A DNA stretch of 64,000 nt from Spirochaetota bacterium (GTDB lineage Bacteria > Spirochaetota > UBA4802 > JAFGJZ01): positions 1-64,000 of the forward strand of contig JAFGRW010000038.1 of NCBI GenBank assembly GCA_016934935.1, written 5' to 3'. Shown here piece by piece: positions 19,247 to 28,838 of the stretch (within the stretch, counting starts at the first letter, position 1; every line of letters begins with the position of its first letter). Under the pieces are notes generated by a model, which saw only the letters and a program-made list of their open reading frames with translations, was not told the DNA's origin and made no database searches. The position numbers were made by a program, and so were the translations under genes.

Positions 19247-21327
19247 CAAATATTCAATTATATAAAAAAGTTGCCTTTTTTGTAAGACCATACCGCTTTT
19301 TCTTTATCGGTGCTCTGGTTTTAAGTATAGTTGCGGTATGTGCCGAGTTAGTTGTACCGGTATTAACAAGGCAGGCAATAGACAAACATATCGGCAGGCG
19401 TTATTATTACATCACAAAAAAAGATGCAGCTCTTTTTGAAACAAATAATCTATCAAATGAAGTCAAGATGTTCAGTGATGGGTCACTTCTAATCGATTAC
19501 GGTTCAATTAGTGAACTCAGCAGGAATAACCGTCAAGTAATCGCAGAAAATAAAGATCTATTTGAGCTTTTTTATCTGGTTTCGAGCGATAAGTATAGTG
19601 GACCATTACTCGAAACAATGATAAAAAAGGAGGGATATTATCTCGTTCCTTACAGCAATCTTGTGTCGTTAAACAGAAATGCTATTCGTCAATTGCGTGC
19701 CCATGATATAGAAAGTGTTGTTTTAATATTCATGATTATAATGGGGTTAACAGTTGCCGGTTTTATTACAGCTTATGCAGAGTTGTTACTTGTAAGCTAC
19801 TCAAGCAATCATGTTATCCATGATATACGCATGGCTTTGTATAAAAAAGTTGTTAATCTTCCTGTCTGTTATTTTGAAGAACATAAAACCGGGAAAATTG
19901 TTACCCGGATAAGTAATGATATTGAAAACATACAGGAGTTCTTTGCTGCTGTATTTGTTAATATAATCAAGGATATCGCGATAATAACCGGTATTGTTGC
20001 TGTATTAATTGTTATAGATTTGCGTTTGGGGCTTGTGACTATGGCAATGCTCCCTGTCGCGGCTTTCATATCGGCAATTTTCCGTAAAAAGATGCGTCGA
20101 TCATTTACTCGTGTCAGAGAGGCACTTGCGGTTGTCAATGGAAGATTGTCCGAAACACTTTCTGGAATTGCGGTTATTCAGATATTCAAACAGCAGAGTG
20201 CCTTTCTTAACGTATTTAACAAGGAGAGCAAAAATTATCGTAATGCGTCATCGCGTCAGGTTTTTATAAATTCTGTATTTACTCCGATGATCAGTATGCT
20301 GCGCTATTGCGGTATGGGGTATATAATATATCTAGGATCAAATGATGTAGCCCGGGGGTTTATAACCCTGGGGACTCTTGTAGTCTTTATCGCCTATCTT
20401 GAGAAATTTTTCAGACCTATACAGGACATAGCCGAAAAAATTCAAATTGTCCAATCCGCTCTTGCATCTGCTGATCGGGTTTTTACACTTATGGATCAAG
20501 AGCCTGAGTATGATTGTAGTCAAAGTGGCAGTTGTCGGGAACTCGTTGCAAAAAAATCAGAATATTTTATAGAATTTTGTAATGTTTGGTTTGCATATCG
20601 GGAGGAGGACTGGGTCCTTAGAGATTTTTCCATGAAAATTTCTCATGGTGAGGTCGTTGCAATAGTAGGAGAGACTGGATGCGGAAAGAGTACGATAATC
20701 AAGTTGCTTAGCCGAATGTATATGATTCAGAAGGGTGCTATATATATCAATGGAATTAATATAAACAGTATCAGTAAAAAATCCCTACGCCGACTTATCG
20801 GTGTTGTTCAGCAAAATGTTACTCTGTTTTCGGATACGGTACGTTACAATATCCTTCTAGGTCGGGAACCTGCAGGCGGAAGGTCTTTCGAAGATGTCTG
20901 TAATTACGCAAGTTGCACATCATTCATTGAAAAATTGCCGTATAAAGCCGACACCATGCTTTCGGAAGAGGGCAAATCTCTCTCTTTTGGTGAACGACAG
21001 CTGATATCTTTTGCGCGCATAGTGGCATACGACCCCGCTATTTTCATCCTGGATGAAGCGACATCTAATATTGATACCGAAACTGAACACTCAATTCAAA
21101 AGGCATTAAACCGTATTCTAAAAGAAAAAAGTTCCATAGTTATTGCTCACAGACTTTCCACAATACGTCACAGTGATAAAATAGTGGTTGTTTCAAATGG
21201 ATCAATTATAGAGTCCGGATCGCATAACGACTTAATGTCAAAGAAAGGTCGCTATTACAGGCTGTATATGATTCAGTATAAAGAACATCTTGAAGAAGAT
21301 GATATTAAAATTCTCGAAGTGAAATAA
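19243..21327 (+). CDS. ABC exporter half-transporter 2 (catalytic, with extracytoplasmic insert)
   Basis: 694 residues. After the first membrane span (about 15-38) there is an insert of roughly 110 residues before span 2, a known feature of MdlB/YheH-like subunits. The ATPase domain has Walker A GETGCGKST, Walker B FILDEATS with the catalytic Glu, His switch IAHRLS, but a diverged signature LSFGERQ. Together with subunit 1 (Asp for Glu, normal signature) this gives one competent and one degenerate ATP site, as expected for a heterodimer. Confidence 0.92.
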   Translation: MTNIQLYKKVAFFVRPYRFFFIGALVLSIVAVCAELVVPVLTRQAIDKHIGRRYYYITKKDAALFETNNLSNEVKMFSDGSLLIDYGSISELSRNNRQVIAENKDLFELFYLVSSDKYSGPLLETMIKKEGYYLVPYSNLVSLNRNAIRQLRAHDIESVVLIFMIIMGLTVAGFITAYAELLLVSYSSNHVIHDIRMALYKKVVNLPVCYFEEHKTGKIVTRISNDIENIQEFFAAVFVNIIKDIAIITGIVAVLIVIDLRLGLVTMAMLPVAAFISAIFRKKMRRSFTRVREALAVVNGRLSETLSGIAVIQIFKQQSAFLNVFNKESKNYRNASSRQVFINSVFTPMISMLRYCGMGYIIYLGSNDVARGFITLGTLVVFIAYLEKFFRPIQDIAEKIQIVQSALASADRVFTLMDQEPEYDCSQSGSCRELVAKKSEYFIEFCNVWFAYREEDWVLRDFSMKISHGEVVAIVGETGCGKSTIIKLLSRMYMIQKGAIYINGININSISKKSLRRLIGVVQQNVTLFSDTVRYNILLGREPAGGRSFEDVCNYASCTSFIEKLPYKADTMLSEEGKSLSFGERQLISFARIVAYDPAIFILDEATSNIDTETEHSIQKALNRILKEKSSIVIAHRLSTIRHSDKIVVVSNGSIIESGSHNDLMSKKGRYYRLYMIQYKEHLEEDDIKILEVK

Positions 21328-21351
21328 ACAAGTATTATGTGAATAATCTAT

Positions 21352-21753
21352 TTAATTTAAACCGTCAAGAATATCCTTAAGTTTGTCTATTGTGAAGGGT
21401 TTAAGAAGTACACCAGCAAAACCTCTTTCTTTGTAGTTTATAACCGCTTCATGGTTAGGATCTCCGCTTGTAACAATGGCTTGTACATCTGGATCAATTT
21501 TTAACAGTTCATCAATAATTATATCTGCACCAACACCGTTGTCTATTGAAATATCAAGTATAAGCAGATCAAAAGGATCATTGTTTTCAAATGAGTTTTT
21601 GTATAGTTCTACAGTCTTTTTGCCTTCAGTAGATGTGGTAACAGTACCGCCTAAAATTTCAATCATCCTTGAAAGGGTCGTCAGGATCATCTGTTGATCA
21701 TCAAGCAAAAGTACCTTTTTTATATTTTGTGTTTTATTCATAAACCTAATCAT
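21352..21753 (-). CDS. Single-domain response regulator (CheY-like)
   Basis: 133 residues with only a receiver domain: acidic pair in LLDDQQM, phospho-acceptor Asp in LLILDISID, Thr/Ser in IVTSGD and Lys in LLKPFTI. No output domain. An internal ATG at 21741 (AGG upstream) may be the true start. The partner kinase is not adjacent; the ABC pair converges on it. Confidence 0.85.
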   Translation of the reverse strand: MIRFMNKTQNIKKVLLLDDQQMILTTLSRMIEILGGTVTTSTEGKKTVELYKNSFENNDPFDLLILDISIDNGVGADIIIDELLKIDPDVQAIVTSGDPNHEAVINYKERGFAGVLLKPFTIDKLKDILDGLN

Positions 21754-21779
21754 TTCCGGGTAAATTTCTTAAGTACTCT

Positions 21780-21845
21780 CTGGCAAAGTTATCTTGCGAG
21801 AAGAATGATAATAACTTTTTCTTTATACAAATCTTTCTTTGCCAG
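21780..21845. repeat. Spaced 9-bp inverted repeat between divergent genes
   Basis: CTGGCAAAG (21780-21788) and CTTTGCCAG (21837-21845) are perfect complements 48 nt apart, between the receiver gene and the UPF0149 gene. They could be paired regulator sites or the base of a stem. Confidence 0.35.
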
Positions 21846-22028
21846 GCTATTATGAGATTAAGATAAAGAAAATATCAAGTTCGATGATAGTCAACATTTT
21901 TAGTTTAAAGAATAATAAAAAGAGTGATAATAGTAACTATACATTAAGGAATTTTTTTAAAAAAAATTTAACAAAATCAGAAAAATCCAGTTTATATATA
22001 CAGACCTGGTGGTCAAACGGAGGTAGTA

Positions 22029-22670
22029 ATGGAAAAAAATATTCTTAAAAGTATCAAAGATGAGCTGGAGTCTAACTTCCATCAACCAGCGGATTTTTTG
22101 TTCTATTATGGTTTTTTATCGGCTGTTGCAACTAATCCTTACATGATTGAGCAAAAAATATGGATAAAGTATCTAATCAAACGAGGTCTTGGAAGTTGGG
22201 ATAAAAAAAACAGGGATAATGTCGCAGATTTTAAGAATTTTTTGGTTAAAACTGCTAATGAGCTTTCACTTGCAATAGCGGGTAAAAAATTCTCATTACA
22301 CACTGAGATGTGGAATGATTATTGCGAGAAAAGTTTAACTTTTGCCTCGGGTTTCTGGGAGGGGATGTGTTTGTGGCCGGACTTTGATGAATACAGCAAT
22401 AATAACAGATTTCATCTTCTCTTGATGCCTATTAATACTCTTATTTTCCCGGAATTTTACGCTAAATACTATGCAGTAAAACGGGAAGATATTAGCGCAG
22501 TAGTTCAGGCAGCACTCAGAGAGCTTCCTCGCAGGCTCTATTCACTTAAGGATTATCTAAAAAAAGGAAAGAGAAACAAATCACTGATTTTTAAAAGGGT
22601 AATCCGTAAATCAAAATCTGTCAGGATGGCGGTTTTCCCCTTTAATTGTGATATTAAACCCTTGTCTTGA
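22029..22670 (+). CDS. UPF0149-like (YecA/YgfB) protein
   Basis: 213 residues. The pattern FLFYYGFLSAVATNPYMI near the N-terminus and FWEGMCLWPDF in the middle resemble UPF0149 proteins, whose role is unclear. The C-terminal 40 residues are very basic. The YecA-type zinc SEC-C tail is absent. A strong GGAGGT precedes the ATG. It is a single-gene unit followed by a terminator. Confidence 0.5.
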   Translation: MEKNILKSIKDELESNFHQPADFLFYYGFLSAVATNPYMIEQKIWIKYLIKRGLGSWDKKNRDNVADFKNFLVKTANELSLAIAGKKFSLHTEMWNDYCEKSLTFASGFWEGMCLWPDFDEYSNNNRFHLLLMPINTLIFPEFYAKYYAVKREDISAVVQAALRELPRRLYSLKDYLKKGKRNKSLIFKRVIRKSKSVRMAVFPFNCDIKPLS

Positions 22671-22750
22671 ACCACAATTTGTAAAATGTATGCACGCCTG
22701 ATTCTGAGGAGGATATCTCTGAGAGTTCACTTGCGGGTGTGAAATAAAAC

Positions 22751-22782
22751 AATAGCCGTTTAAATTTGGACAAACGGCTATT
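22751..22782 (+). terminator. Intrinsic terminator downstream of the UPF0149-like gene
   Basis: An 11-bp perfect stem AATAGCCGTTT / AAACGGCTATT with a 10-nt loop, then ATTTTT. It can also serve ilvD on the minus strand. Confidence 0.8.
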
Positions 22783-22908
22783 ATTTTTGGTAATCTTTAT
22801 TATTTTATCTGCCAACAATGAACTGGGAAAATCAATTTAAAGCAGGCATATAAACGGAATTACTTCAAGAATTATGGTAATTATCTGAAGTTTCATTTTG
22901 ATGATTTT

Positions 22909-24570
22909 CTATAATTCAAAAACTGCTCCCTTATCGGCCGAAGAGACAAGTTTTGAGTAACGGTTCATATATCCCCGTTTGATCGGCGAGACATACTCAG
23001 GAAGTTCCGCAACTCTTTTTTGTATCTCTTCATCAGATAATTTTACATTCAGCGAGTTGTTGTCAATGTCAATCTCGATAATATCACCGGTTCTTACCGC
23101 GGCAACTGGGCCTCGGGATGCTGCTTCCGGAGATATATGACCGATAGAGGCTCCCTTCGTTGCGCCAGAAAAACGGCCGTCTGTAATAAGTGCGACTTCT
23201 TTGTCCAGACCCATACCCGCAATAGTTGCTGTAGGGGTTAACATCTCGCGCATTCCTGGTCCGCCTTTGGGGCCTTCATAAAGAATTACAACAACATCAC
23301 CTTTTACTATTTTTCCTGTCATTATTGCATCAACAGCATCTTCTTCAGAATGAAAAACCTTGGCAGGTCCCGAATGTTTCAGCATTGAAGGATCAACAGC
23401 ACCTTTCTTTACGATTGCTCCATCAGGGGCGATGTTTCCTGTTAATACAGCGAGCCCTCCGTCTTTATGTACAGGCTTTTCAAAAGTCCGAATCACAGAT
23501 GTATCCTTTATTGGACTGTTTTTACAGTTTTCCCCAATGGTTTTCCCTGTTACAGTCATGCAGTTTTCTCTGATAAGTCCGTGCTTCATAAGTTCATTTA
23601 CAACAGATGGAATACCGCCAGCCCGGTGCAGATCAACTATATAATCTGTTCCCCCGGGAGCCAGTGAGCAAAGATGCGGCACTTTTTCGGCAACCTGGTT
23701 AATATCTTTTAATGTGATCGGACACTCGGCATAGTGAGATATGGCAGGTATGTGCAAAGCAGTATTTGATGAGCCACCAATAGCCATATCAACAGCCAAT
23801 GCGTTATAAATAGAATCTTCAGTGATAAGATCACGCGGCTTAATTTGTTTATCCACTAGTTCCATGATTTGTGCGCCGGCTTTTTTTGCAAGACGGATCC
23901 TGTCTGCATGTATTGCTGGTATTGAGCCGTTATATGGCAAAGAAATACCCAGAATCTCGCTCAGGCAGTTCATAGAATTGGCGGTGTATAGTCCAGCACA
24001 AGAACCAACACCGGGACAAGCTGAGCACTCAAGTGAATAGAGCTGCTCTTCGGTCATATCACCTTTTGCCGCTTTGCCAACAGCTTCGAAAACATTATCA
24101 AGTCCAACACTTTCCCCAACATATTTTCCAGGAAGCATGGGGCCGCCGCTAATCATGATTGCAGGTATGTTTAATCGGGCAGCAGCAATAATCATACCCG
24201 GTACAATTTTATCACAATTTGGTACAATTACAAGCCCGTCAAATGGTTGAGCCATTGCCATTATTTCGATAGAGTCGGCAATCAATTCACGTGAACCCAG
24301 AGAATATTTCATTCCGATATGATTCATAGCAAGGCCGTCACATACTCCGATAGTTGTAAACTCAAGAGGGGTGCCGCCGGCTGCTAATATTCCTTTCTTT
24401 ACTGCTTCAACTATTGTATCAAGATGTATGTGGCCCGGCACAATCTCGTTTGCTGAGTTAGCAATCCCGATAATGGGGCGCCTTATCTCTTCGTCTGAAA
24501 GTCCGCTGGCTTTAAGCAATGAGCGGTGCGGAGCTTTACCAATACCTGTTTTAAATTGATCACTTCTCAT
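22909..24570 (-). CDS. ilvD: Dihydroxy-acid dehydratase
   Basis: 553 residues, full length. Converts dihydroxy-isovalerate and dihydroxy-methylvalerate to keto acids using an Fe-S cluster; cysteine ligands lie in [20 protein letters not shown] and [18 protein letters not shown]. The C-terminal [20 protein letters not shown] block is present. GGGAGG lies before the ATG. It stands alone, apart from ilvC. Confidence 0.97.
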   Translation of the reverse strand: MRSDQFKTGIGKAPHRSLLKASGLSDEEIRRPIIGIANSANEIVPGHIHLDTIVEAVKKGILAAGGTPLEFTTIGVCDGLAMNHIGMKYSLGSRELIADSIEIMAMAQPFDGLVIVPNCDKIVPGMIIAAARLNIPAIMISGGPMLPGKYVGESVGLDNVFEAVGKAAKGDMTEEQLYSLECSACPGVGSCAGLYTANSMNCLSEILGISLPYNGSIPAIHADRIRLAKKAGAQIMELVDKQIKPRDLITEDSIYNALAVDMAIGGSSNTALHIPAISHYAECPITLKDINQVAEKVPHLCSLAPGGTDYIVDLHRAGGIPSVVNELMKHGLIRENCMTVTGKTIGENCKNSPIKDTSVIRTFEKPVHKDGGLAVLTGNIAPDGAIVKKGAVDPSMLKHSGPAKVFHSEEDAVDAIMTGKIVKGDVVVILYEGPKGGPGMREMLTPTATIAGMGLDKEVALITDGRFSGATKGASIGHISPEAASRGPVAAVRTGDIIEIDIDNNSLNVKLSDEEIQKRVAELPEYVSPIKRGYMNRYSKLVSSADKGAVFEL

Positions 24571-24629
24571 TTTGTCCTCCCGGAGTATATTTTCACGGAT
24601 ACTTTTCTAAAAAGCATTCACGATTTGCA

Positions 24630-26135
24630 TTAAAGGGATTTTTCCTTAAAGTGTTGGTTAACACATTCGATTGCCAGATCAAGCATTTTTTGCTGGAACT
24701 TGTCATCTCCCTCTACGACCTCAATATTTATATAGGGCAGGTTGTTTTTTGCCGCATATATACTTAAAGAACCATCATCCTCGATGGATCTCTGGTAAAC
24801 TACGTTATATCCTCTACTTTTAAAAAAATAGTAATCCTGTAAAGATGTAGTGAAAAACAGATTTTTAGGATTGTGGTCAGGATTGGTGTATGTAAGATAA
24901 GAATTTTTAGCATTAAATTCTTCAATTGAAAAATCTGATCCCGGACGGCTTGAATGAAGGGCTATTAGATATTTTTTTTCGGTCCAGTCAATTGAAGAGA
25001 GAATCGTATCTTTTAACTTCTCTGCTTTTTTATAAATGGAGCGGCGTCCATTTTTATTCAGTTTTCGATGATGTCTATCAAGGTATTTCTCGATTCCCTT
25101 GGGGGTGTAAATCCGGTTTGGGTCTATAAAGTAACTTCGCCGGTTGTATGGAATATAGACATTGCGTTTGTCACCGTTTATAATATAAATGCTGTGGCCG
25201 CCATATTTTGAAAGTGCATATTTAAGGGTTTTTCCGGCCGATTTTTCGTTGTGGTGAACCCAGATAAAACTTGCCCTTTTATTCGTAGAGTTTTTCAGTA
25301 CATGGACAGTGCATAAAGAGGGAATTTCAATGCGCTTGTTAATCGCTTCATCAAAAATTTTATCTGTTTTGGGTTTTCGCCGACTTCTTTCACCGCTGTA
25401 TTCAAATCGGTAAGATTTGCCACTTGTTCTGAATCCGTAACGTGAAGAGTTTTCATATATCCATTTCCACGCTTTGTCATTTTTCAATTCGTACTCAAAA
25501 TTGGAACCTGTTACATTATCTGTCAGGTCGATAACCAGACCAGTCGCCGAAGAGGAGTGAACCGGTTTTGGTACCAGGGTCTGTTTAGGGTTTAATCTGA
25601 TCGCTTCTTCGTACTCCTTTATTCTAACCTGAAGATCCTTAAAGCCGTTTGCCACATAAAATTTATGTCCGTTTTTTTTTGCGTCCGAGAGCATCGCATA
25701 AAGATCTTTCAATATTGATTTTTTGGCAAGAACCCGATTATCTCCAAAACTGTACATCTTGTTAATCGGCATAAGATCATCAGGTACAAAAAAAATGGGA
25801 AGATCTTTTCCGTTTTCACTGCTAAGGGCTCCTTTCTCGGAGGAAAAAGAAACCAGCGGAACTTCTATTGTCATTTCCAACGGAACGTAACAATCTTTTT
25901 TTCCGGAAAGCTTTATATAATCGAAATCAGTTTCGTTTTGAATAACTTTTTCTCCCAGGATGACAGATCCAAACCCAATATCGGTTTCCATGTCTGTCGA
26001 GTCGGAAGAGGGTGCAGTTTTGCAGAAGACACTGTTTGTGATTATCATATATCTGCGGGCTGTTTCTCCAAAGGCATACCCGGAAATGGTGTTAATTATG
26101 ATAAAAGAGAAGGTGAATATAAGGATTTTTTTCAA
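24630..26135 (-). CDS. Secreted multidomain protein: SH3-like, inactive VanY-like and M14-like domains
   Basis: Start placed at TTG 26135 (GGAG site 9 nt upstream), giving 501 residues with a clean signal peptide (KKILIFTFSFIIINTISGYAFG). An SH3-like domain (about 30-100) is followed by an M15/VanY-type domain (about 130-255) in which the zinc motif SxHxxGxxxD reads SSSATGLVID, and the terminal WH pair is replaced by YRFEY, so the site looks dead. The C-terminal 200 residues resemble an M14-type zinc hydrolase: HHNE (HxxE), DPNRIY, and ALHSSRPG. Likely binds or trims cell-wall peptide; the metal-site reading is inference. Confidence 0.6.
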   Translation of the reverse strand: MKKILIFTFSFIIINTISGYAFGETARRYMIITNSVFCKTAPSSDSTDMETDIGFGSVILGEKVIQNETDFDYIKLSGKKDCYVPLEMTIEVPLVSFSSEKGALSSENGKDLPIFFVPDDLMPINKMYSFGDNRVLAKKSILKDLYAMLSDAKKNGHKFYVANGFKDLQVRIKEYEEAIRLNPKQTLVPKPVHSSSATGLVIDLTDNVTGSNFEYELKNDKAWKWIYENSSRYGFRTSGKSYRFEYSGERSRRKPKTDKIFDEAINKRIEIPSLCTVHVLKNSTNKRASFIWVHHNEKSAGKTLKYALSKYGGHSIYIINGDKRNVYIPYNRRSYFIDPNRIYTPKGIEKYLDRHHRKLNKNGRRSIYKKAEKLKDTILSSIDWTEKKYLIALHSSRPGSDFSIEEFNAKNSYLTYTNPDHNPKNLFFTTSLQDYYFFKSRGYNVVYQRSIEDDGSLSIYAAKNNLPYINIEVVEGDDKFQQKMLDLAIECVNQHFKEKSL

Positions 26136-26330
26136 GATAGACTCCGAACATCGAATTAGTTTAAAAAATACCAATTAAATCATAATCTTTTGTTGCTGAT
26201 AAAAGTACAATTATTTTTCACAAATTTTACTGATTGGTTTTATTGTGTCTGATAATTGCCCTGTGTTGTTTTATATTATGTACGTTGTATTAATGATACG
26301 CATAGACCAAATAGGCTTTTTCTCTGATTT

Positions 26331-26347
26331 TTGCGAATTATTCGTAA
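26331..26347. promoter_or_regulatory. Palindrome upstream of the -24/-12 promoter (possible activator site)
   Basis: TTGCGAATTATTCGTAA is a near-perfect palindrome (CGAAT-T-ATTCG core), 80 nt before the -24 element. Its position fits an enhancer site for an NtrC-type activator. Confidence 0.35.
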
Positions 26348-26426
26348 ACAATAAGAGAAAAATGTTGAGAAAAATCCTTAATTTTATGGAAAAAAACAAA
26401 CAAATTGTTAAACAAAATCGTAAATG

Positions 26427-26442
26427 TGGCATGCAAAATGCT
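26427..26442 (+). promoter_or_regulatory. Sigma-54-type (-24/-12) promoter
   Basis: TGGCATGCAAAATGCT has GG and GC exactly 10 nt apart, as in the TGGCAC-N5-TTGC consensus. Predicted start is near 26453; AGGAG (26461-26465) and ATG 26472 follow. RpoN is encoded in this window. Confidence 0.6.
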
Positions 26443-26471
26443 TTATATAAGACAGTACAAAGGAGTTTGTT

Positions 26472-26630
26472 ATGAAAATCACAATTATGCAGGCAGTTAT
26501 AATTTTTTGGTCCAGCTTGATGGTGTGGGTTTTTGTTGAATATCTGTTCTACCGAATTCAGCATAGTGCAATAAATCGAAATAATTTTGATAAACAGTTT
26601 AAACAATACAAGAATGGGCCGATTCATTAG
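26472..26630 (+). CDS. Small membrane protein of 52 residues
   Basis: A short gene with a clear AGGAG site 6 nt before its ATG. The translation has one membrane span at residues 6-27 (AVIIFWSSLMVWVFVEYLF) and a basic, polar tail to residue 52. I know no family. It is directly behind a sigma-54-type promoter and 25 nt before the ATG of the next gene, with which it probably forms an operon. Single-span proteins of this type often act as regulators or partners of envelope proteins; that role is inference. Confidence 0.65.
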   Translation: MKITIMQAVIIFWSSLMVWVFVEYLFYRIQHSAINRNNFDKQFKQYKNGPIH

Positions 26631-26655
26631 TAACTGGTGCTTTCCGGAGTCATTA

Positions 26656-27075
26656 ATGAAAATCGTTCACATCTTAAAAAATTTTCCGGCTTTACGGCTG
26701 TTTTGTCTTGTTATTTTGCTGTTTTTTTGTTTGCCTGCTTTGCTTTTATCGGAGGATTTCGAAAAAGATTTCCGCCTGACAACAGTAAAAAAAGACTTTG
26801 AAACTTACAAAGACAAGGATGTCTCCTTTGTTTTGCGTTTGCAGTATTGCGACTTAAACTATAACGAAATATCTTTCTACGATATGGAAAATATTAATCT
26901 CCGCTTTAGTATAAAAGATTATCAGGAAAATCCCGTTCTTAAACGGAAACTCAGAAATATATCCCGAGGCCTCTATTATCGTGTAAAGTGCAAGCTGATA
27001 AAGATGGATGAAGATGGTACTATTTCAGCTGACTTGATTGATTTTACACCTTATCGCCTTGAACAGCTCCCCTGA
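26656..27075 (+). CDS. Small secreted protein, unknown
   Basis: 139 residues from ATG 26656 (CCGGAG site), preferred over upstream starts because it begins with a good signal peptide (residues 1-32, FCLVILLFFCLPALLLS). The mature part of about 107 residues is beta-rich and charged (KDVSFVLRLQYCDLN, YYRVKCKLIKMDEDG), resembling a small OB- or SH3-like domain. No family recognised. Cotranscribed with the 52-residue membrane protein under a likely sigma-54 promoter. Confidence 0.65.
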   Translation: MKIVHILKNFPALRLFCLVILLFFCLPALLLSEDFEKDFRLTTVKKDFETYKDKDVSFVLRLQYCDLNYNEISFYDMENINLRFSIKDYQENPVLKRKLRNISRGLYYRVKCKLIKMDEDGTISADLIDFTPYRLEQLP

Positions 27076-27148
27076 TATGAAAGGTTTTGTGCCAAAAAAA
27101 ATTTATTCTACCAAATTGGACAAAATTTCTAATCGATTCGAAATTTAT

Positions 27149-27176
27149 TTGACAAAAATAAGGGCAGATATATCTA
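27149..27176 (+). promoter_or_regulatory. Promoter of the tRNA pair
   Basis: A perfect TTGACA (27149-27154), 16-nt spacer, TATCTA (27171-27176), starting transcription just before tRNA-Leu. The spacer shares GGGCAGATA with the promoter at 104-131. Confidence 0.45.
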
Positions 27177-27190
27177 TGTGATTTATTGAC

Positions 27191-27272
27191 GCGAGTGTGG
27201 CGGAACTGGTAGACGCGCTAGACTTAGGATCTAGTGTCTTTCGGCGTGGGGGTTCGACTCCCTTCACTCGCA
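27191..27272 (+). tRNA. tRNA-Leu (UAG)
   Basis: 82 nt. Acceptor GCGAGTG pairs with CACTCGC; anticodon stem CTAGA/TCTAG holds the loop CTTAGGA with anticodon UAG; a long class II variable arm and GGTTCGACTC T arm are present. The 3' CCA is not encoded. Confidence 0.95.
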
Positions 27273-27275
27273 GTT

Positions 27276-27347
<72 letters not shown>

Positions 27348-27350
27348 CAT

Positions 27351-27386
27351 GCCGGCTGTTCCAATGGGGCAGCCGGCTTTCTTGCT
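27351..27386 (+). terminator. Terminator of the tRNA operon
   Basis: An 8-bp GC-rich stem GCCGGCTG / CAGCCGGC (27351-27358, 27370-27377) followed by TTTCTTGCTTTTT. Confidence 0.8.
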
Positions 27387-27481
27387 TTTTCCCCTTCAAT
27401 GCATTACCTTATCAATATTAATATTTACAAATTAGTCATTCAATTAATTATGTCCTTAAAATTATATTTAAGAGGTACCCT

Positions 27482-28813
27482 GTGGAAGTAAAAGAACGAA
27501 AGTTAGAAAATGCATCAATGGAGCTAGCCATAACTGTACCAGTCGAAGATGTGACCAAACAGTTTGATATCGAATATAACAAAATTCAAAAAAAAGCAAA
27601 AATTGACGGGTTTCGTGTTGGAAAAGCGCCAATTGAAGTGGTAAAAAAGAAGTTTAAGGATAATGCTGTAAGCGGTGTTGCCGAAGAACTTATTAAATCT
27701 TCATATTTTGAAGCTGTAAAGCAGACCGGCATTCGTCCGGTGGATTATCCAAAGGTCGATTTCGAAGAAATAGAAGAGGGGCAGCCTTTCAACTATAAAG
27801 CCATTGTTGATCTTTATCCTGAAATTGAACTTGGCAATTACAAAGGAATCAGTGTTGAGGAGCTTCGCGTTAAGATAACCGACAAGGATATTGATAAAGA
27901 AATTGAATCAATTTGCGAAAAAAATGCAAAGATAACTCCTCGTGACAAGGGTGCTGTTGCACAGAAAGGGGATCAGGTAACCATAAAAGTTAAGCAGTTA
28001 ACAGATGAGAACCGTGATAGCGAAGAAGGTTTTTCACAAATGCAGCTTATTGCCGGAAAAAACAGCAATAGTTACGATTTTGATAACCATGTTATCGGTA
28101 TGGCTGTTGACGAGAAGAAAGAGGTTTCGCTCTCTTATCCTAAGGATTATCAGATTGAGAGTCTTGCCGGTGAGACTCTTCCATATCTTGTTTGTGTAAC
28201 CGAGATTAATGAACGGATCATTCCTGCGGCAGATGATGAATTCGCAAAAGATCTTGGTGAGTATGAAAACCTGCAACAACTAAAAGACAAGACTCGCGAT
28301 GATATTGAAAATTATGTTTCTAACCGCGTAAGGGGAGAGGCTAAGAGTGAAATTCTAAAAAAAATCATTGAGTCATCCAGTTATCAGATTCCAAAATCAA
28401 TGATTGAGAAAGAGAAGGAGTCTATATTTGCAAGGCTTAAACAGCGGTTTAATCTGAATATTGACGATCAGGCAATGTTTGCTGCTCTTATGGGGATGAG
28501 CCCTGAGGATTTTGATAAAAAACTGCTTGATGAGGCTGAGCAGAGCATAAAAACAACGATAACTCTTAGCGAGATTGGTGTAGTTGAAAGTATTGAGGTT
28601 TCTGACGATAAATATAAGGAGCATCTTCAAAAAATTGCCGATCAATATCAGAAGGGTCTTGAAGAAATAAGTGAAATATTTGAAAAAAATGGAATGAAGC
28701 AGAATGTGTTTTCTGAACTGCTTTTTGATATGGTGCTGGATTATATTTATGAAAACGCAAAAATAAAGAAAGGCTCTTCGTTATCCATGGAAGAGTTTAT
28801 GAATCGTCAGTAA
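27482..28813 (+). CDS. tig: Trigger factor (ribosome-bound chaperone, peptidyl-prolyl isomerase)
   Basis: 443 residues starting at GTG behind AGAGGT. The N-terminal ribosome-binding domain has the signature [16 protein letters not shown] (44-59); a central FKBP-type domain (about 155-245) and a helical C-terminal chaperone arm follow. It folds nascent chains at the exit tunnel. It leads tig-clpP-clpX-lon, a common bacterial order; gap to clpP is 25 nt. Confidence 0.97.
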   Translation: MEVKERKLENASMELAITVPVEDVTKQFDIEYNKIQKKAKIDGFRVGKAPIEVVKKKFKDNAVSGVAEELIKSSYFEAVKQTGIRPVDYPKVDFEEIEEGQPFNYKAIVDLYPEIELGNYKGISVEELRVKITDKDIDKEIESICEKNAKITPRDKGAVAQKGDQVTIKVKQLTDENRDSEEGFSQMQLIAGKNSNSYDFDNHVIGMAVDEKKEVSLSYPKDYQIESLAGETLPYLVCVTEINERIIPAADDEFAKDLGEYENLQQLKDKTRDDIENYVSNRVRGEAKSEILKKIIESSSYQIPKSMIEKEKESIFARLKQRFNLNIDDQAMFAALMGMSPEDFDKKLLDEAEQSIKTTITLSEIGVVESIEVSDDKYKEHLQKIADQYQKGLEEISEIFEKNGMKQNVFSELLFDMVLDYIYENAKIKKGSSLSMEEFMNRQ

Positions 28814-28838
28814 AATTAAGAGAAAAGAGGTTAGTGAT

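Noticed and set aside
21839-22048. 69-codon open frame overlapping the UPF0149-like start
   Set aside because: It runs through the ribosome site of the next gene and has low-complexity Lys/Asn/Ser composition.
26245-26475. 76-codon open frame before the small membrane protein
   Set aside because: It covers the sigma-54 promoter and ribosome site of the 52-residue gene and has no start signal.
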